Positions 1 to 9,135 of a DNA stretch of 64,000 nt are shown piece after piece; the stretch's first letter is position 1, and every line of letters begins with the position of its first letter. The position numbers and the translations under genes are program-made. Below the pieces are notes generated by a model. It searched no databases and had not been told where the DNA came from. It was given only the letters and a program-made list of their open reading frames with translations. The DNA is from CAIWHR01 sp963726775. Lineage in GTDB: Bacteria > Pseudomonadota > Gammaproteobacteria > Burkholderiales > Casimicrobiaceae. The DNA lies in contig CAVSDL010000015.1 in NCBI GenBank assembly GCA_963726775.1, forward strand, positions 124,001 to 188,000, read 5' to 3'.

Positions 1-483
1 TTCAAGGACCCGGCGCGCTATCCGGCCAAGGCGGCGGCGTGCGTCTCGACCCATGACCTGCCCACGATCGCAGGCTGGTGGAATGGCACCGATATCGACG
101 AGAACCACGCGCTGGGACTGCTCGGAGACGAAGCAACCGCTCGCCGGCGCGACGGGCGCACGAGCGAGAAGCGCATGCTGACCGCCGCCCTCGAGGAAAC
201 GGGCGCCGCAGCGCGCGACGCGATCGATCCGGCATCGCCGCATGGCGTCGAAATCACGGCCGCGGTCCATCGCTACGCATGCGCAACCTCGTCCGCACTG
301 GTTCTCGTTCAGGCCGACGACCTGGCCGGTGAAACCACGGCGCTCAATCTGCCGGGCACGCATCGCGAGCGCCCGAATTGGTGTCGCAAGGTGACGATAG
401 CGGCCGATGCGCTGTGGGAGACGTCCGCCGGCACGAGCGCCGCAATCGACTTCCGGAGCACGCGCGGAGGCGAAATACGCTAG
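1..483 (+). CDS. malQ: 4-alpha-glucanotransferase (amylomaltase), C-terminal end only
   Basis: The reading frame is open from base 1 to a TAG at 481-483 and gives the last 160 residues of a protein that begins outside the window. Two stretches identify it as GH77 amylomaltase: 'STHDLPT..GWW' at fragment residues 16-27, where the Asp after His belongs to the conserved catalytic region, and 'NLPGTHRERPNW' near the C-terminus, a GH77 hallmark. The enzyme transfers alpha-1,4-glucan segments between maltodextrins in the cytoplasm, in glycogen or maltodextrin metabolism. Nothing nearby is related, so it is probably the last gene of a glycogen-type cluster lying upstream. Confidence 0.93.
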   Translation, partial: FKDPARYPAKAAACVSTHDLPTIAGWWNGTDIDENHALGLLGDEATARRRDGRTSEKRMLTAALEETGAAARDAIDPASPHGVEITAAVHRYACATSSALVLVQADDLAGETTALNLPGTHRERPNWCRKVTIAADALWETSAGTSAAIDFRSTRGGEIR

Positions 484-709
484 GGCTCGTCGCGGGCGAG
501 GCGACGCGCGATCGCGCCAAGGGGTCGCGGTCGGCGATGCGTGTGCCACGCGATTCGTGCTCGCACCTCGGGGCGCGGATGCACCCGGGCGCGAGCCTCC
601 GGAACCCGGCGGCGTCGCGCGCGGAATGGCTTTCCGTTTGCCGCGCGGGGACGGCATAATGGCGTACTCGACACTGCCCGAGACGGCACAATTCCAAAGG
701 ATCGGCGCG

Positions 710-1741
710 ATGTTCGCATTCCGAAAGCACGCCGCCATGGCCATCGGCGCGGGGCTCGCCGTCGCCGCGGCCACCGCATCGGCGCAGCAGCAGCTCAACG
801 TCATCTGCCCGGTGCAGGCCGAGTGGTGCAATCTGGCTGCCGTCGAATTCGAACGCGAAACCGGCATCAAGGCCACGATGACGCTCAAGGGATCGGGCGA
901 GTCGTTCGCGCAGATCGCCGCGGAAAAGGCCAATCCGAAGCTCGACGTCTGGTTCGGCGGCACGGGCGACCCGCACCTGCAGGCTGCGGAGCAGGGCCTG
1001 CTCGAAGAGTACAGGTCGCCGCTGCTGACGCAACTGCAGCCCTGGGCGCAAAAGCAGGCGGAGCAGTCGAAATACCGGACGGTCGGCATTTACATGGGGG
1101 CGCTCGGAATCGCCTACAACACCGAGCTGATGACGAAGAAGAAGCTGACGCCGCCGGCCTGCTGGAAAGACCTGATCAAACCCGAGTTCACGGGCGAAGT
1201 GCAGATGGCGAACCCCAACGCCTCGGGCACCGCGTATACCGCGATCGCGACACTGGTGCAGGTCTTCGGCGAAGAGGAAGCCTTCAAGTACCTGAAAGCC
1301 CTGCACAAGAACATCAACAACTACCCGCGTTCGGGCGTGGCGCCGGTCAAGGCCGTGGCGCGCGGCGAAACGGTAGCGAGCGTCAGCTTCGTTCATGATG
1401 CGGTGACCGAGGCGCAGGCCGGCTTTCCGGTGCGCAGCGCCGCGCCCTGCGAAGGAACCGGCTACGAGATCGGCTCGCTGTCGATCGTCAAGGGCGCGCG
1501 CAATCTCGACAACGCGAGGAAATTCGTCGACTGGGCGCTGACGGCCAAGGCGCAGGCGCTGGGCGCGCAGTCGAAGCAGTTCCAGATCCCGTCCAACATC
1601 AACGCGCCGATCTCGCCGCTGTCGCCGAAAATCGCCGATATCAAGCTGATCAACTACGACTTCGCGAAATACGGCACGTCGGCGGAACGCAAGCGCCTGC
1701 TCGAGCGCTGGGATCGCGAAGTCGGCAGCCAGGCCAAGTAA
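710..1741 (+). CDS. ABC transporter substrate-binding protein, AfuA/FbpA-like (copy 1)
   Basis: 343 aa. The frame is open further upstream, but the ATG at 710 follows an AAAGG-type ribosome site and is immediately followed by a signal peptide (residues 1-24, cleavage after 'ATASA'), so I chose it. The mature protein resembles periplasmic binding proteins of the ferric iron / sugar phosphate / putrescine group: an early 'GSGES' ligand-loop segment, 'DVWFGG', 'ANPNASGTAY' and a C-terminal 'YDFAKYG'. Two early cysteines ('CPVQAEWC') could form a disulfide. It is followed by a close paralogue, then permease and ATPase genes. Iron is not assured as ligand: AfuA of this superfamily was shown to bind hexose phosphates. 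Confidence 0.85.
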   Translation: MFAFRKHAAMAIGAGLAVAAATASAQQQLNVICPVQAEWCNLAAVEFERETGIKATMTLKGSGESFAQIAAEKANPKLDVWFGGTGDPHLQAAEQGLLEEYRSPLLTQLQPWAQKQAEQSKYRTVGIYMGALGIAYNTELMTKKKLTPPACWKDLIKPEFTGEVQMANPNASGTAYTAIATLVQVFGEEEAFKYLKALHKNINNYPRSGVAPVKAVARGETVASVSFVHDAVTEAQAGFPVRSAAPCEGTGYEIGSLSIVKGARNLDNARKFVDWALTAKAQALGAQSKQFQIPSNINAPISPLSPKIADIKLINYDFAKYGTSAERKRLLERWDREVGSQAK

Positions 1742-1819
1742 ACCGCCGCGCGGCGACGTCTCTCGCCGCATTGCCTGCGCCCGCCACGCCGGCGGGCTTG
1801 ATCCAACCGGAGTGGTGCC

Positions 1820-2848
1820 ATGATCCTTCGCCCTGGTCTCGCGTTTCTTGCCGCCGTGTCGCTGCTCGCCCCGGGCGCCGCGTTCGCGCAGGGCGGCCTC
1901 AACCTGTATTGCAGCTCGCCCAGCACCGCCTGGTGCCAGGGCATGGCCAACGGTTTCGAACGGACGACCGGCGTCAGGGTGGCCGTCGTGCAGAAGGCCA
2001 CCGGCGAGATGCTGGCCCAGGTCAAGGCCGAGAAAGCCAATCCGAAGGGCGACATCTGGTGGGCCGGCCCGGGTGACTCGTACCTCCAGGCGGCCGAGGA
2101 GAATCTGCTGGAAACCTATCAGTCGCCGAATCTGCGCGACCTTCACGATTGGGCACGGCGCATTTCGGAGATCTCGAAGTATCAGGTGACGGGCGTGTAT
2201 GGCGGCATCCTGGCGCTCGGTTACAACACCGAGCTTCAAGAGAAGAAGAAGCTGCCGGTTCCCAAGTGCTGGAAGGATCTCACCGCCCCCGCGTACCGCA
2301 ACGAAGTCATGCTCGGCAACCCGAATTCATCGGGCACCGCGTACCTGATGCTGGCGTCCCTGGTGCAGGTATTCGGCGAAGACGAGGCGTTCCGGTACAT
2401 GAAGGCGCTCAATGCCAACGTGAGCTCGTACGCGCGCTCGGGCATCGGTCCGATGACGGCGGTGAAGCGCGGCGAGATCTATCTCGGCAGCACGGTGCTG
2501 CACGGCGTGATCAACGAAATCGCGGCGGGATTCCCCGTGAAGCCGGTGCTGCCCTGCGAGGGCGTCGGCTACGAGATCGGCTCGATGGCGATCATCAAGG
2601 GCGCGCGCAATCTCGACAACGCGAAGAAGTTCGTCGATTGGGCGTTGACCGTCGATGCGCAGAAGATCGGGCTCGAGGTCAAGGAATACGCGATCCCGAC
2701 CAACAAGTCCGTACCGCTGCCGCCGATGGTGCCGAATCTCGCCGACATCAAGGTGATCGACTACGACTTCGCGAAATACGGATCGAGCGAAACGCGCAAG
2801 CGGCTGCTCGAACGATGGGAAAGGGAAATCAACGCAGCGCTGAAATGA
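1820..2848 (+). CDS. ABC transporter substrate-binding protein, AfuA/FbpA-like (copy 2)
   Basis: 342 aa, with a signal peptide at residues 1-21 (cleavage after 'AAFA'). It aligns along its whole length with the preceding protein: 'NPNSSGTAY', 'CEGVGYEIGS', 'GARNLDNAKKFVDWALT' and 'DYDFAKYG' all have counterparts, and the early cysteine pair is kept ('CSSPSTAWC'). The ligand-loop region differs ('KATGEM' in place of 'KGSGES'), so the two may bind different ligands. The TGA stop overlaps the ATG of the permease gene (ATGA), which indicates translational coupling. This copy is therefore the one physically tied to the transporter. Confidence 0.86.
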   Translation: MILRPGLAFLAAVSLLAPGAAFAQGGLNLYCSSPSTAWCQGMANGFERTTGVRVAVVQKATGEMLAQVKAEKANPKGDIWWAGPGDSYLQAAEENLLETYQSPNLRDLHDWARRISEISKYQVTGVYGGILALGYNTELQEKKKLPVPKCWKDLTAPAYRNEVMLGNPNSSGTAYLMLASLVQVFGEDEAFRYMKALNANVSSYARSGIGPMTAVKRGEIYLGSTVLHGVINEIAAGFPVKPVLPCEGVGYEIGSMAIIKGARNLDNAKKFVDWALTVDAQKIGLEVKEYAIPTNKSVPLPPMVPNLADIKVIDYDFAKYGSSETRKRLLERWEREINAALK

Positions 2849-5064
2849 CCGCCCCCCTCCGCGCCGACACGTTCTGGCTCGTCGTGGGCGCGGCGGGCTT
2901 CGCGCTCGCACCATGGTACGCGGTGCAGGATTCCATCTGGTCACCCGGGTGGATCCTGCACTGGATGACGAAGGACAACGCGCCGGCGTGGCTGCAGGCC
3001 TTCGCCTACGGCAGGTCGTGGCTATGGCCCGTGGCCGCGCTGCTCGCAGCCGGCGCCCGCCTGCCGCGCCGGTTCGCCGGGTTTCGCGCGCCGGTACTGA
3101 TGATCGTCGGCGGCTTCGGCTTCGCCTACACGCTCGGCCAGGGCTTCGCCATCGGGCCGACGGGCTGGTCGTACGAAATCCTGACGGCGGCATTCGGCGC
3201 GACCAACACCGGCCAGTACGGGATGGGACTCGGCGCGGCGCTCACGCTGGCGTCGTTCGCCATGCTGTTTGCGCTGGGGCTCGCGGGCCACGGCTATTTC
3301 AAGGGCGACGCGTTCGTCGCGGGCAGCGTCGTCGCCGTGGCCACGCTGGTCGCGGTCTTCACGTTCTTTCCGGTTTTCCGGATCCTGGTCTCGGCCGCCG
3401 AAGATGGCAGCGGCGCCTTGTCGCCGACGGCGTTTCACCATCGTCTCTTCACCGAAAAGATCTGGGGCCTGGGCTGCGTCGCCGGCGCCACGCGCTGCGG
3501 CGTCGCCTGGAACACCTTGGCACTGGGGCTCTCCTGCGCCACGGCCTGCACCGGGCTGGGCCTCGCCTTCGCGCTGATCGCGAGCCGCACGGGGTTTCGC
3601 TACAAGAAAATCCTGCGCGTGCTTTCCGTTCTGCCGATCATCACGCCGCCGTTCGTGATCGGGCTCGGCCTCATCCTGATCTTCGGCCGCTCGGGCCTCA
3701 TCAACCAGTGCGTGGAATGGATCACCGGCGCGCAGCTCGGCCGCTGGATCTACGGCATGCAGGGCGTGCTGCTGGCCCAGGTATTCGCGTTCACGCCCAT
3801 CGCCTTCCTGGTGCTGATCGGCGTGGTCGACGGTGTGTCGCCCAGCATGGAGGAAGCGGCGCAGACCCTGCGCGCCAACCGTTGGCACGTGTTCTCGGAC
3901 ATTTCGCTGCCGCTGATGCTGCCCGGGCTCGCCAACGCGTTCCTGATCAGCTTCATCGAGTCGATCGCCGACTTCGGCAATCCGATCCTGCTCGGCGGCA
4001 ACTTCGGCGTGTTGTCGACCGAGATCTTCTTTTCCGTGGTCGGTGCGCAACTCGACCAGGGCCGCGCCGCGACGCTCGGCATCCTGCTGCTGCTCTTCGC
4101 GCTCGCCGCGTTCTTCGCGCAGCGGCGGCTCCTGGGCCGCAAGGTGTACACGTCGCTCGCGGGCAAGGGCGATTCCGGACTTCCGACGCAGCTTCCCGAC
4201 AATCTCCGCCGTCTGTGCTATGGAATCGCGATCCCCTGGGCAGCGCTGACGCTCGTCATCTACGCGATGGCCTTCATCGGCGGCTTCGTCGAGACCTGGG
4301 GCCGCGACTACACGCCGACGCTGAAGCATTACGCGAAGGCGTTCGCGATCGAATGGACGGCCAACGGCGTGCTGTGGGCCGGCGCCGCGTGGAATTCGTT
4401 CTGGACGACGATCAAGCTGGCGGCGCTTGCCGCCCCGCTCACCGCGGCGCTGGGCATCCTGTCCGCCTACCTGCTGACGCGGCAGAAATTCGCCGGGCAG
4501 ACGGCTTTCGAATTCGGGACGATGCTGTCGTTCGCGATCCCGGGCACCGTGATCGGCGTCGCGTATATCCTGGCCTTCAACGTGCCGCCGATCGAGGTCA
4601 CCGGCACGGGGATCGTGCTGATCGTCTGCTTCATCTTCCGCAACATGCCGGTGGGCGTGCGCGCCGGCATGGCGGCGATGAGCCAGATCGACAGGAGCCT
4701 CGACGAGGCCTCGACCACGCTGGGGGCCCGCGGATTCACCACCTTGCGGCGCGTCATCCTGCCGCTGCTGAAGCCGGCGATCGTCGCCGCGCTGATCTAC
4801 AGTTTCGTGCGCGCGGTGACCACGGTGTCCGCGGTGATCTTCCTCGTTTCCGCCGAATACGAGATGGCGACCACCTACATCATCAACCGCGTGATCAACG
4901 GCGACTACGGCGTGGCGATCGCCTACTCGTCGGTGCTGATCGTGCTGATGCTGGCGGCGATCTGGCTGATACAGAGGCTGGTCGGGGAGCGCAAACTCGG
5001 ACGCCGGTCGCACACCGCCGCGGGTCTTCCCGGCGTCGGCGCATTCGGGCGAAATGCGGCATGA
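2845..5064 (+). CDS. ABC transporter permease, fused double-domain (FbpB/AfuB type)
   Basis: 739 aa. I placed the start at the ATG overlapping the previous stop (ATGA); the frame is open upstream but there it only shadows the binding-protein gene. The protein is polytopic. A N-terminal set of helices precedes two fused binding-protein-dependent transport domains. Each has an EAA loop that contacts the ATPase: 'EEAAQTLRANRWHVF' in the first half and 'DEASTTLGARGFTTL' in the second. This is the usual layout of the inner-membrane channel of ferric and sugar-phosphate ABC importers, where a single polypeptide replaces two permeases. Confidence 0.9.
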   Translation: MTAPLRADTFWLVVGAAGFALAPWYAVQDSIWSPGWILHWMTKDNAPAWLQAFAYGRSWLWPVAALLAAGARLPRRFAGFRAPVLMIVGGFGFAYTLGQGFAIGPTGWSYEILTAAFGATNTGQYGMGLGAALTLASFAMLFALGLAGHGYFKGDAFVAGSVVAVATLVAVFTFFPVFRILVSAAEDGSGALSPTAFHHRLFTEKIWGLGCVAGATRCGVAWNTLALGLSCATACTGLGLAFALIASRTGFRYKKILRVLSVLPIITPPFVIGLGLILIFGRSGLINQCVEWITGAQLGRWIYGMQGVLLAQVFAFTPIAFLVLIGVVDGVSPSMEEAAQTLRANRWHVFSDISLPLMLPGLANAFLISFIESIADFGNPILLGGNFGVLSTEIFFSVVGAQLDQGRAATLGILLLLFALAAFFAQRRLLGRKVYTSLAGKGDSGLPTQLPDNLRRLCYGIAIPWAALTLVIYAMAFIGGFVETWGRDYTPTLKHYAKAFAIEWTANGVLWAGAAWNSFWTTIKLAALAAPLTAALGILSAYLLTRQKFAGQTAFEFGTMLSFAIPGTVIGVAYILAFNVPPIEVTGTGIVLIVCFIFRNMPVGVRAGMAAMSQIDRSLDEASTTLGARGFTTLRRVILPLLKPAIVAALIYSFVRAVTTVSAVIFLVSAEYEMATTYIINRVINGDYGVAIAYSSVLIVLMLAAIWLIQRLVGERKLGRRSHTAAGLPGVGAFGRNAA

Positions 5065-5085
5065 TGACGATGGCCGCTGAAGTGT

Positions 5086-5216
5086 CGTCGTTCGCCGCGA
5101 ACGCGCACTCCGGTGTTCGGATCAAACGTCGCTGGGTCCCAGCGTTCGCGGGCGCGACATTCGCGTTTGCGAACGTGTCACTCGACGCCGCAATGTTCAA
5201 TAGGGCCACAAGCGCG
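5086..5216 (-). repeat. REP-like palindromic intergenic repeat
   Basis: This gap between permease and ATPase genes holds 'GGTCCCAGCGTTCGCGGG' and then 'GTGTCACTCGACGCCGCAATG'-like sequence. Read on the minus strand, the second part matches the sequence at 35197-35230 (gaacattgcgg ... gtgacac ... tcgc), which also adjoins GC-rich palindromes. It belongs to the same dispersed family as the repeats near 35.2 and 55.0 kb. No gene is visible here. Confidence 0.6.
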
Positions 5217-5218
5217 CC

Positions 5219-6286
5219 ATGAAAGCCGCGTCGATCGAAATCCGCAGCGTCAGCAAGCTCTACGGCGACGTCGCCGCGGTCCGCGATGTGTCGTTCTCGA
5301 TCGCCGCGCGCACGCTGGTCACGCTGCTCGGCCCTTCCGGATGCGGCAAGACGACGATCCTGCGCATGATCGCGGGCCTGGAGCTGCCGACCTCCGGCAC
5401 GATCCGGATCGGCGAGGCCGACGTGACGCACGTGCCCGCTGCCGAGCGCGACGTATCGATGGTCTTCCAGAGCTACGCGCTCTTCCCGCACATGAACGTC
5501 GAGGACAACGTGAGCTACGGCCTGACGGTCGCCGGGTTGGCACGCGCAGCGGCATACGCAATAGCCAACGCGACGCTGGAGACCGTCGGCCTTGCCGACC
5601 TCGGCAAGCGGCTGCCCTCCGAACTCTCCGGCGGCCAGCAGCAGCGCGTCGCGGTGGCACGCGCGCTGGTGCTGGAACCGGCGGTGTTGCTGTTCGACGA
5701 ACCGCTCTCCAATCTCGATGCGCGGCTGCGCCGCCAGATGCGCGAGGAAATCCGCGATCTGCAGCAGCGGCTGGGACTGACCGTCGTCTACGTCACGCAC
5801 GACCAGTCGGAGGCGCTCGCGGTATCCGACCGCATCATCGTGATGGACAAGGCGGTGATCGCGCAGGAGGGAGCACCGCGCGAACTCTATGCGGAACCCA
5901 GGGATGCGTTCGTCGCGAGCTTCATGGGCGAGGCCAACCGCGTCCGCGGCACGCTCACGCGCAGCGATGCCACGCGGGGCGATGTCACCCTGGGGCCGCT
6001 CACGATCGCGCTGCCGCATCGGGGCCTGCCCGATGGCGAGATCGATGTCGCGATCCGACCCGAAGCGATCGATCTGCTGCCCGCCGGCGCCGGTGCGATG
6101 CGCGGCGTCGTGCGCAAGGCGGCGTACCTCGGTCCCACGATGGAGTACACGGTCGAAACGGCGATCGGACCGTTGTTCGTGATTCACGGCGGTGTCGAGC
6201 GACCGCGCGCGATCGGCGCGGAAGTCTCGGTGGTGCTGGCGCCGCACGGCGTGATTGCCATCCCGCCTTCGGGCGCGGCGCGTTGA
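5219..6286 (+). CDS. ABC transporter ATP-binding protein (FbpC/PotA type)
   Basis: 355 aa. It has the full set of ABC ATPase motifs: Walker A 'GPSGCGKTT' (residues 38-46), Q-loop 'VFQSYALFPH', signature 'LSGGQQQR' (about 135), Walker B 'LLFDEP' (about 157) and the switch His in 'VTHDQSEA'. A C-terminal TOBE-like domain follows from about residue 240, as is usual in importers of the iron, polyamine and sugar groups. It energises the double permease encoded upstream. It is separated from that gene by 154 bp containing a REP-like repeat rather than by the tight overlap seen between binding protein and permease. Confidence 0.92.
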   Translation: MKAASIEIRSVSKLYGDVAAVRDVSFSIAARTLVTLLGPSGCGKTTILRMIAGLELPTSGTIRIGEADVTHVPAAERDVSMVFQSYALFPHMNVEDNVSYGLTVAGLARAAAYAIANATLETVGLADLGKRLPSELSGGQQQRVAVARALVLEPAVLLFDEPLSNLDARLRRQMREEIRDLQQRLGLTVVYVTHDQSEALAVSDRIIVMDKAVIAQEGAPRELYAEPRDAFVASFMGEANRVRGTLTRSDATRGDVTLGPLTIALPHRGLPDGEIDVAIRPEAIDLLPAGAGAMRGVVRKAAYLGPTMEYTVETAIGPLFVIHGGVERPRAIGAEVSVVLAPHGVIAIPPSGAAR

Positions 6287-6316
6287 GCGTGAAAGGCGCC
6301 GGTCGATTCACCTGCC

Positions 6317-7147
6317 ATGCCGACTGCGAATCACACCACACCGCTGCGGCCCGCCGATCTGGCCGCGCGCGCGACATTTGCCCGGGAGGTCGCACGCAAG
6401 GCCGGAGCGCTCGGCCGACGCTATTTCGATCGCGAGCTCGCCTATTCCGCGACGAGCAAGGGCCCGCAGGACTGGGTCAGCGCCGCCGACCACGCGGTCG
6501 AAGACCTGATCCGCTGGGACCTTGCCCGCGCGTTCCCCGATGACGCCATGCTCGGAGAGGAATCGGGCGGCGGCCGGTCCGACCGCGATGGGCAGGCGCT
6601 GTGGGTCGTCGACCCGATCGATGGCACGCTCAACTTCGTCCATGGCGTGCGCTACTGGTGCGTGTCGATCGCGTTCACCGAACGCGGCGCGCGGCGCATC
6701 GGCGTCATTTACGACCCGATGCAGGACGAGCTGTTCTGGGCCGTGAGCGGCAAGGGCGCGTGGCGCGAGGACGAGTCGCTAGCGGTGTCGGACTGCAAGT
6801 CGCTCGATCGCGCGCTCGTCGTCGCCGGCTACGTCCCGCGGCACTCTCTCGACGAAAACCTCGCCCTGCGCGCCGGGCTGATCAACGCCGGCGCGGCCGT
6901 CAAGGACATGGGCGCCGGCGCGCTGATGCTGGCGCACGTCGCCGCAGGCCGCTACGACGGTTTCGTGGAGCCGCACATGCACGCGTGGGACGCGCTTGCC
7001 GGCGTCCTCCTGGTCGAGGAAGCCGGCGGACGCGTGCTGCCTTATCCCGGCGCCGCAGGCCTCGGCGCCGGCGGCCGGGTGATCGCCGCCGCTCCCGGCA
7101 TTTACGATGCGCTGGTCGCGCTGGACCGCGCCGCCGGCAACCGCTGA
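6317..7147 (+). CDS. Inositol monophosphatase family phosphatase
   Basis: 276 aa, starting 30 bp after the ABC ATPase and so probably in the same transcript. It carries the three Mg-binding signatures of the FIG superfamily: 'GEESGG' (about residue 80), 'DPIDGTLNF' (99-107) and 'WDALAG....EEAGG' (about 223-238). Family members remove phosphate from inositol phosphates, histidinol phosphate, fructose bisphosphate or 3'-phosphoadenosine phosphates; the exact substrate cannot be read from the sequence. Its place at the end of an AfuABC-like import operon suggests it dephosphorylates an imported phosphorylated compound (inference). Confidence 0.88.
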   Translation: MPTANHTTPLRPADLAARATFAREVARKAGALGRRYFDRELAYSATSKGPQDWVSAADHAVEDLIRWDLARAFPDDAMLGEESGGGRSDRDGQALWVVDPIDGTLNFVHGVRYWCVSIAFTERGARRIGVIYDPMQDELFWAVSGKGAWREDESLAVSDCKSLDRALVVAGYVPRHSLDENLALRAGLINAGAAVKDMGAGALMLAHVAAGRYDGFVEPHMHAWDALAGVLLVEEAGGRVLPYPGAAGLGAGGRVIAAAPGIYDALVALDRAAGNR

Positions 7148-7168
7148 CGCCGCACTTGTGCCGAAGTG

Positions 7169-7654
7169 TCAATGACGGTGGGCGCGTCGCTCGTCGTCGA
7201 TCGGCGAGCGCACGCGGACCTCGGCATTCACCGGAATCTCCTGTCGTACGCCCTCCGCGGACTCGATCGTCAGCGCGAGCGCAACGCGATCTCCCAACTT
7301 CAACGGGCGCGACAATCCCGATAATCCGAGCCGCAATCCGTCGGGTGCGAGCTTGATTGCTTGGCTCGCCGGCAGCGGCAAGCGATCGATCCGGACAGCG
7401 CGCTTGCCGGCAGCGTAGATGCGGACATCGGCTGCCGCGTCGCTGCGTGCACCGATCAGCGTGGCGCCCTCCGTGCTCGTGATCACCAGGTACGCTTCGG
7501 TCGCGGCGAGGTGTGCCGCGGGCCGGACCCACGGCTCGCTGACGATGAGCACGGCAACGGACACCGCCGGAAGGAGCGCGGCAACCAGCCCCAGGACCCA
7601 CGCCACGCGCGGCGCAACGCGTCGGCCCCGGCATGCGCATTCGACGGCATTCAT
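7169..7654 (-). CDS. PCuAC-domain-like protein lacking the copper ligands
   Basis: 161 aa from the ATG at 7654; the frame is open further upstream and no clear ribosome site decides the start. A transmembrane segment (about residues 18-38) is followed by a domain with the PCu(A)C copper-chaperone layout: 'PWVRP', 'TEAYLVIT', 'LIGARSDAAADVRIY', 'LPLPASQAIKLAPDGLRLGLSGLSRPL'-type spacing and 'GDRVALALTIE'. The family binds Cu(I) with an H-M...H-x-M set. Here the first His is in 'RIYAAG' without a ligand and 'GGHHIML' is replaced by 'DGLRLGL', so all usual ligands are absent. It converges on the phosphatase gene. The fold call is fairly secure; a copper role is doubtful. Confidence 0.7.
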   Translation of the reverse strand: MNAVECACRGRRVAPRVAWVLGLVAALLPAVSVAVLIVSEPWVRPAAHLAATEAYLVITSTEGATLIGARSDAAADVRIYAAGKRAVRIDRLPLPASQAIKLAPDGLRLGLSGLSRPLKLGDRVALALTIESAEGVRQEIPVNAEVRVRSPIDDERRAHRH

Positions 7655-7803
7655 CGCGCAATGGTAACCGACGGCGATCGCCCATTGTTCCGGGGGATGC
7701 GCGCCGGGAATAGCGCGGGATACGGTTCTGTTCACTGTCAGCATGGGAACGCGCCCTGCGGTCCCTGCGCAAATCACCACCGGGCCCTCCCAGGGAGGAC
7801 ACC

Positions 7804-9135
7804 ATGAAACATTGCCCAGGTTCACTGTTCGCGGTGGTCTGCGTTCTGGCGTCGAGCTCCGCTTTCGCGACGTTTCACACGTTCCAGATCGCCGAGCTCT
7901 ATTCCAATGCCGACGGCACAATCCAGTATGTGGTGCTGCATGAATCGCAAGGCATTGACGGCCAGAACATGCTGACGGGCCGTACGCTTGCCAGCACCGG
8001 TGCGACAGGTGCCAGGACGTACGTTTTCCCGCATGACCTTCCCGGCGGATCGCCCGGCGGCTACTACAACGATCCGACGCCGAGCCCGACCGCCGGAAAG
8101 AAGGTGCTGATCGCGACGCAGGGCTTTGCGGCGCTGGGCCTCGTCGCGCCCGACTACGTGATCCCCAACGGCTTTCTCGTCACCAGCGGCGGCACCGTCA
8201 ATTACGCGGGCGTCGACCAGATCACCTACACGGGCCTGCCGATCGACGGCGGCAATGCCCTCTATCGCGACGGCAACGCCGCACCCAATGTCGCGACCAA
8301 CTTCGCCGGCGCATCGGCCGTGACAGGCCCGCCCGCGGGTTCGGTTCAGAATTTCCAGGGCCTGTGGTGGAACGCGCCGGGGGCCTCGGAGGACGGCTGG
8401 GGCATCAATTTCGCGCACCAGGGCGATACGATCTTCGCGTCGTGGTTCACCTACGACGCCAGCGGCCGTGGCTGGTGGCTGGTGATGACGGCGTTGAAGA
8501 CCGCCACCAATACCTACACCGGTACCCTCTACCAGACCCACGGCCCGGCCTTCAACGCGGTGCCGTTCGCCCCCAAGTTCGTGGCCACCGCCGTCGGCAC
8601 CGGAACCCTCTCCTTCAGCGATTCCAGTAACGGCACCTTCGCCTACACGGTGAACGGTATCTCGCAGACCAAGACCATCACCCGGCAAGTGTTCGGCCCG
8701 CTGCCCACCTGCACCTACGGCACGCAGCCCAACCTCAACGCCGCCACCAACTATCAGGACCTGTGGTGGAACGCCCCGGCGGCCTCCGAAGACGGCTGGG
8801 GCATCAACTTCACGCACCAGGGCGATACGATCTTCGCCACCTGGTTCACCTACGACCTCGATGGCACGCCGCTGTGGCTGGTAGTGACGGCGCTGAAGAC
8901 CGGGCCGGGCACCTACGCCGGAACGCTGTACCGGACCACCGGACCGGCCTTCAATGCCGTGCCGTTTGCGCCGAAGTTCGTGGCCACCGCGGTGGGCACG
9001 GCAACGCTCAGCTTCGCCGACGGCAACCATGCGAGCTTTGCTTACACGATCACCGGCATCGGACCGACAACGGTAACGCAGAGCAAGCAGATCACCCGCC
9101 AAATGTTCACGGCACCCGGCACGGCCTGCCAATAG
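7804..9135 (+). CDS. Secreted protein with two WWN-x-ASEDGWG repeats (paralogue A)
   Basis: 443 aa with a strong ribosome site (GGGAGGACACC before the ATG) and a signal peptide ending about residue 22 ('SSAFA'). Residues 23-165 form an N-terminal domain beginning 'TFHTFQIAELYSNADG' that resembles lamin-tail-like surface domains in bacteria. Two repeats of about 115-130 residues follow, at about 182-300 and 316-443. Each begins 'NFQ/YQxLWWNAP.ASEDGWG', continues 'INF.HQGDTIFA.WFTYD' and ends near a Cys after 'RQ.F'. The function is unknown to me. Its exported nature and the twin with the same architecture downstream point to a surface or extracellular role. Confidence 0.88.
   Translation: MKHCPGSLFAVVCVLASSSAFATFHTFQIAELYSNADGTIQYVVLHESQGIDGQNMLTGRTLASTGATGARTYVFPHDLPGGSPGGYYNDPTPSPTAGKKVLIATQGFAALGLVAPDYVIPNGFLVTSGGTVNYAGVDQITYTGLPIDGGNALYRDGNAAPNVATNFAGASAVTGPPAGSVQNFQGLWWNAPGASEDGWGINFAHQGDTIFASWFTYDASGRGWWLVMTALKTATNTYTGTLYQTHGPAFNAVPFAPKFVATAVGTGTLSFSDSSNGTFAYTVNGISQTKTITRQVFGPLPTCTYGTQPNLNAATNYQDLWWNAPAASEDGWGINFTHQGDTIFATWFTYDLDGTPLWLVVTALKTGPGTYAGTLYRTTGPAFNAVPFAPKFVATAVGTATLSFADGNHASFAYTITGIGPTTVTQSKQITRQMFTAPGTACQ
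8350..9135 (+). repeat. 786-bp block shared with paralogue B
   Basis: The 3' 786 bp of paralogue A aligns without gaps to 9913-10698 of paralogue B. Long runs are base-for-base identical and most differences are silent, while the 5' halves of the two genes differ by many substitutions and by indels. Confidence 0.9.

Noticed and set aside
407..709. Longer N-terminal extension of the first binding protein
   Set aside because: The in-frame extension is Arg-rich and would place the signal peptide about 100 residues inside the protein. The ATG at 710 has a ribosome site and an immediate signal peptide.
3022..5013. 663-codon minus-strand frame opposite the double permease
   Set aside because: The composition is Arg/Asp/Gln/His-rich and low-complexity, as expected for the antisense of a hydrophobic protein.
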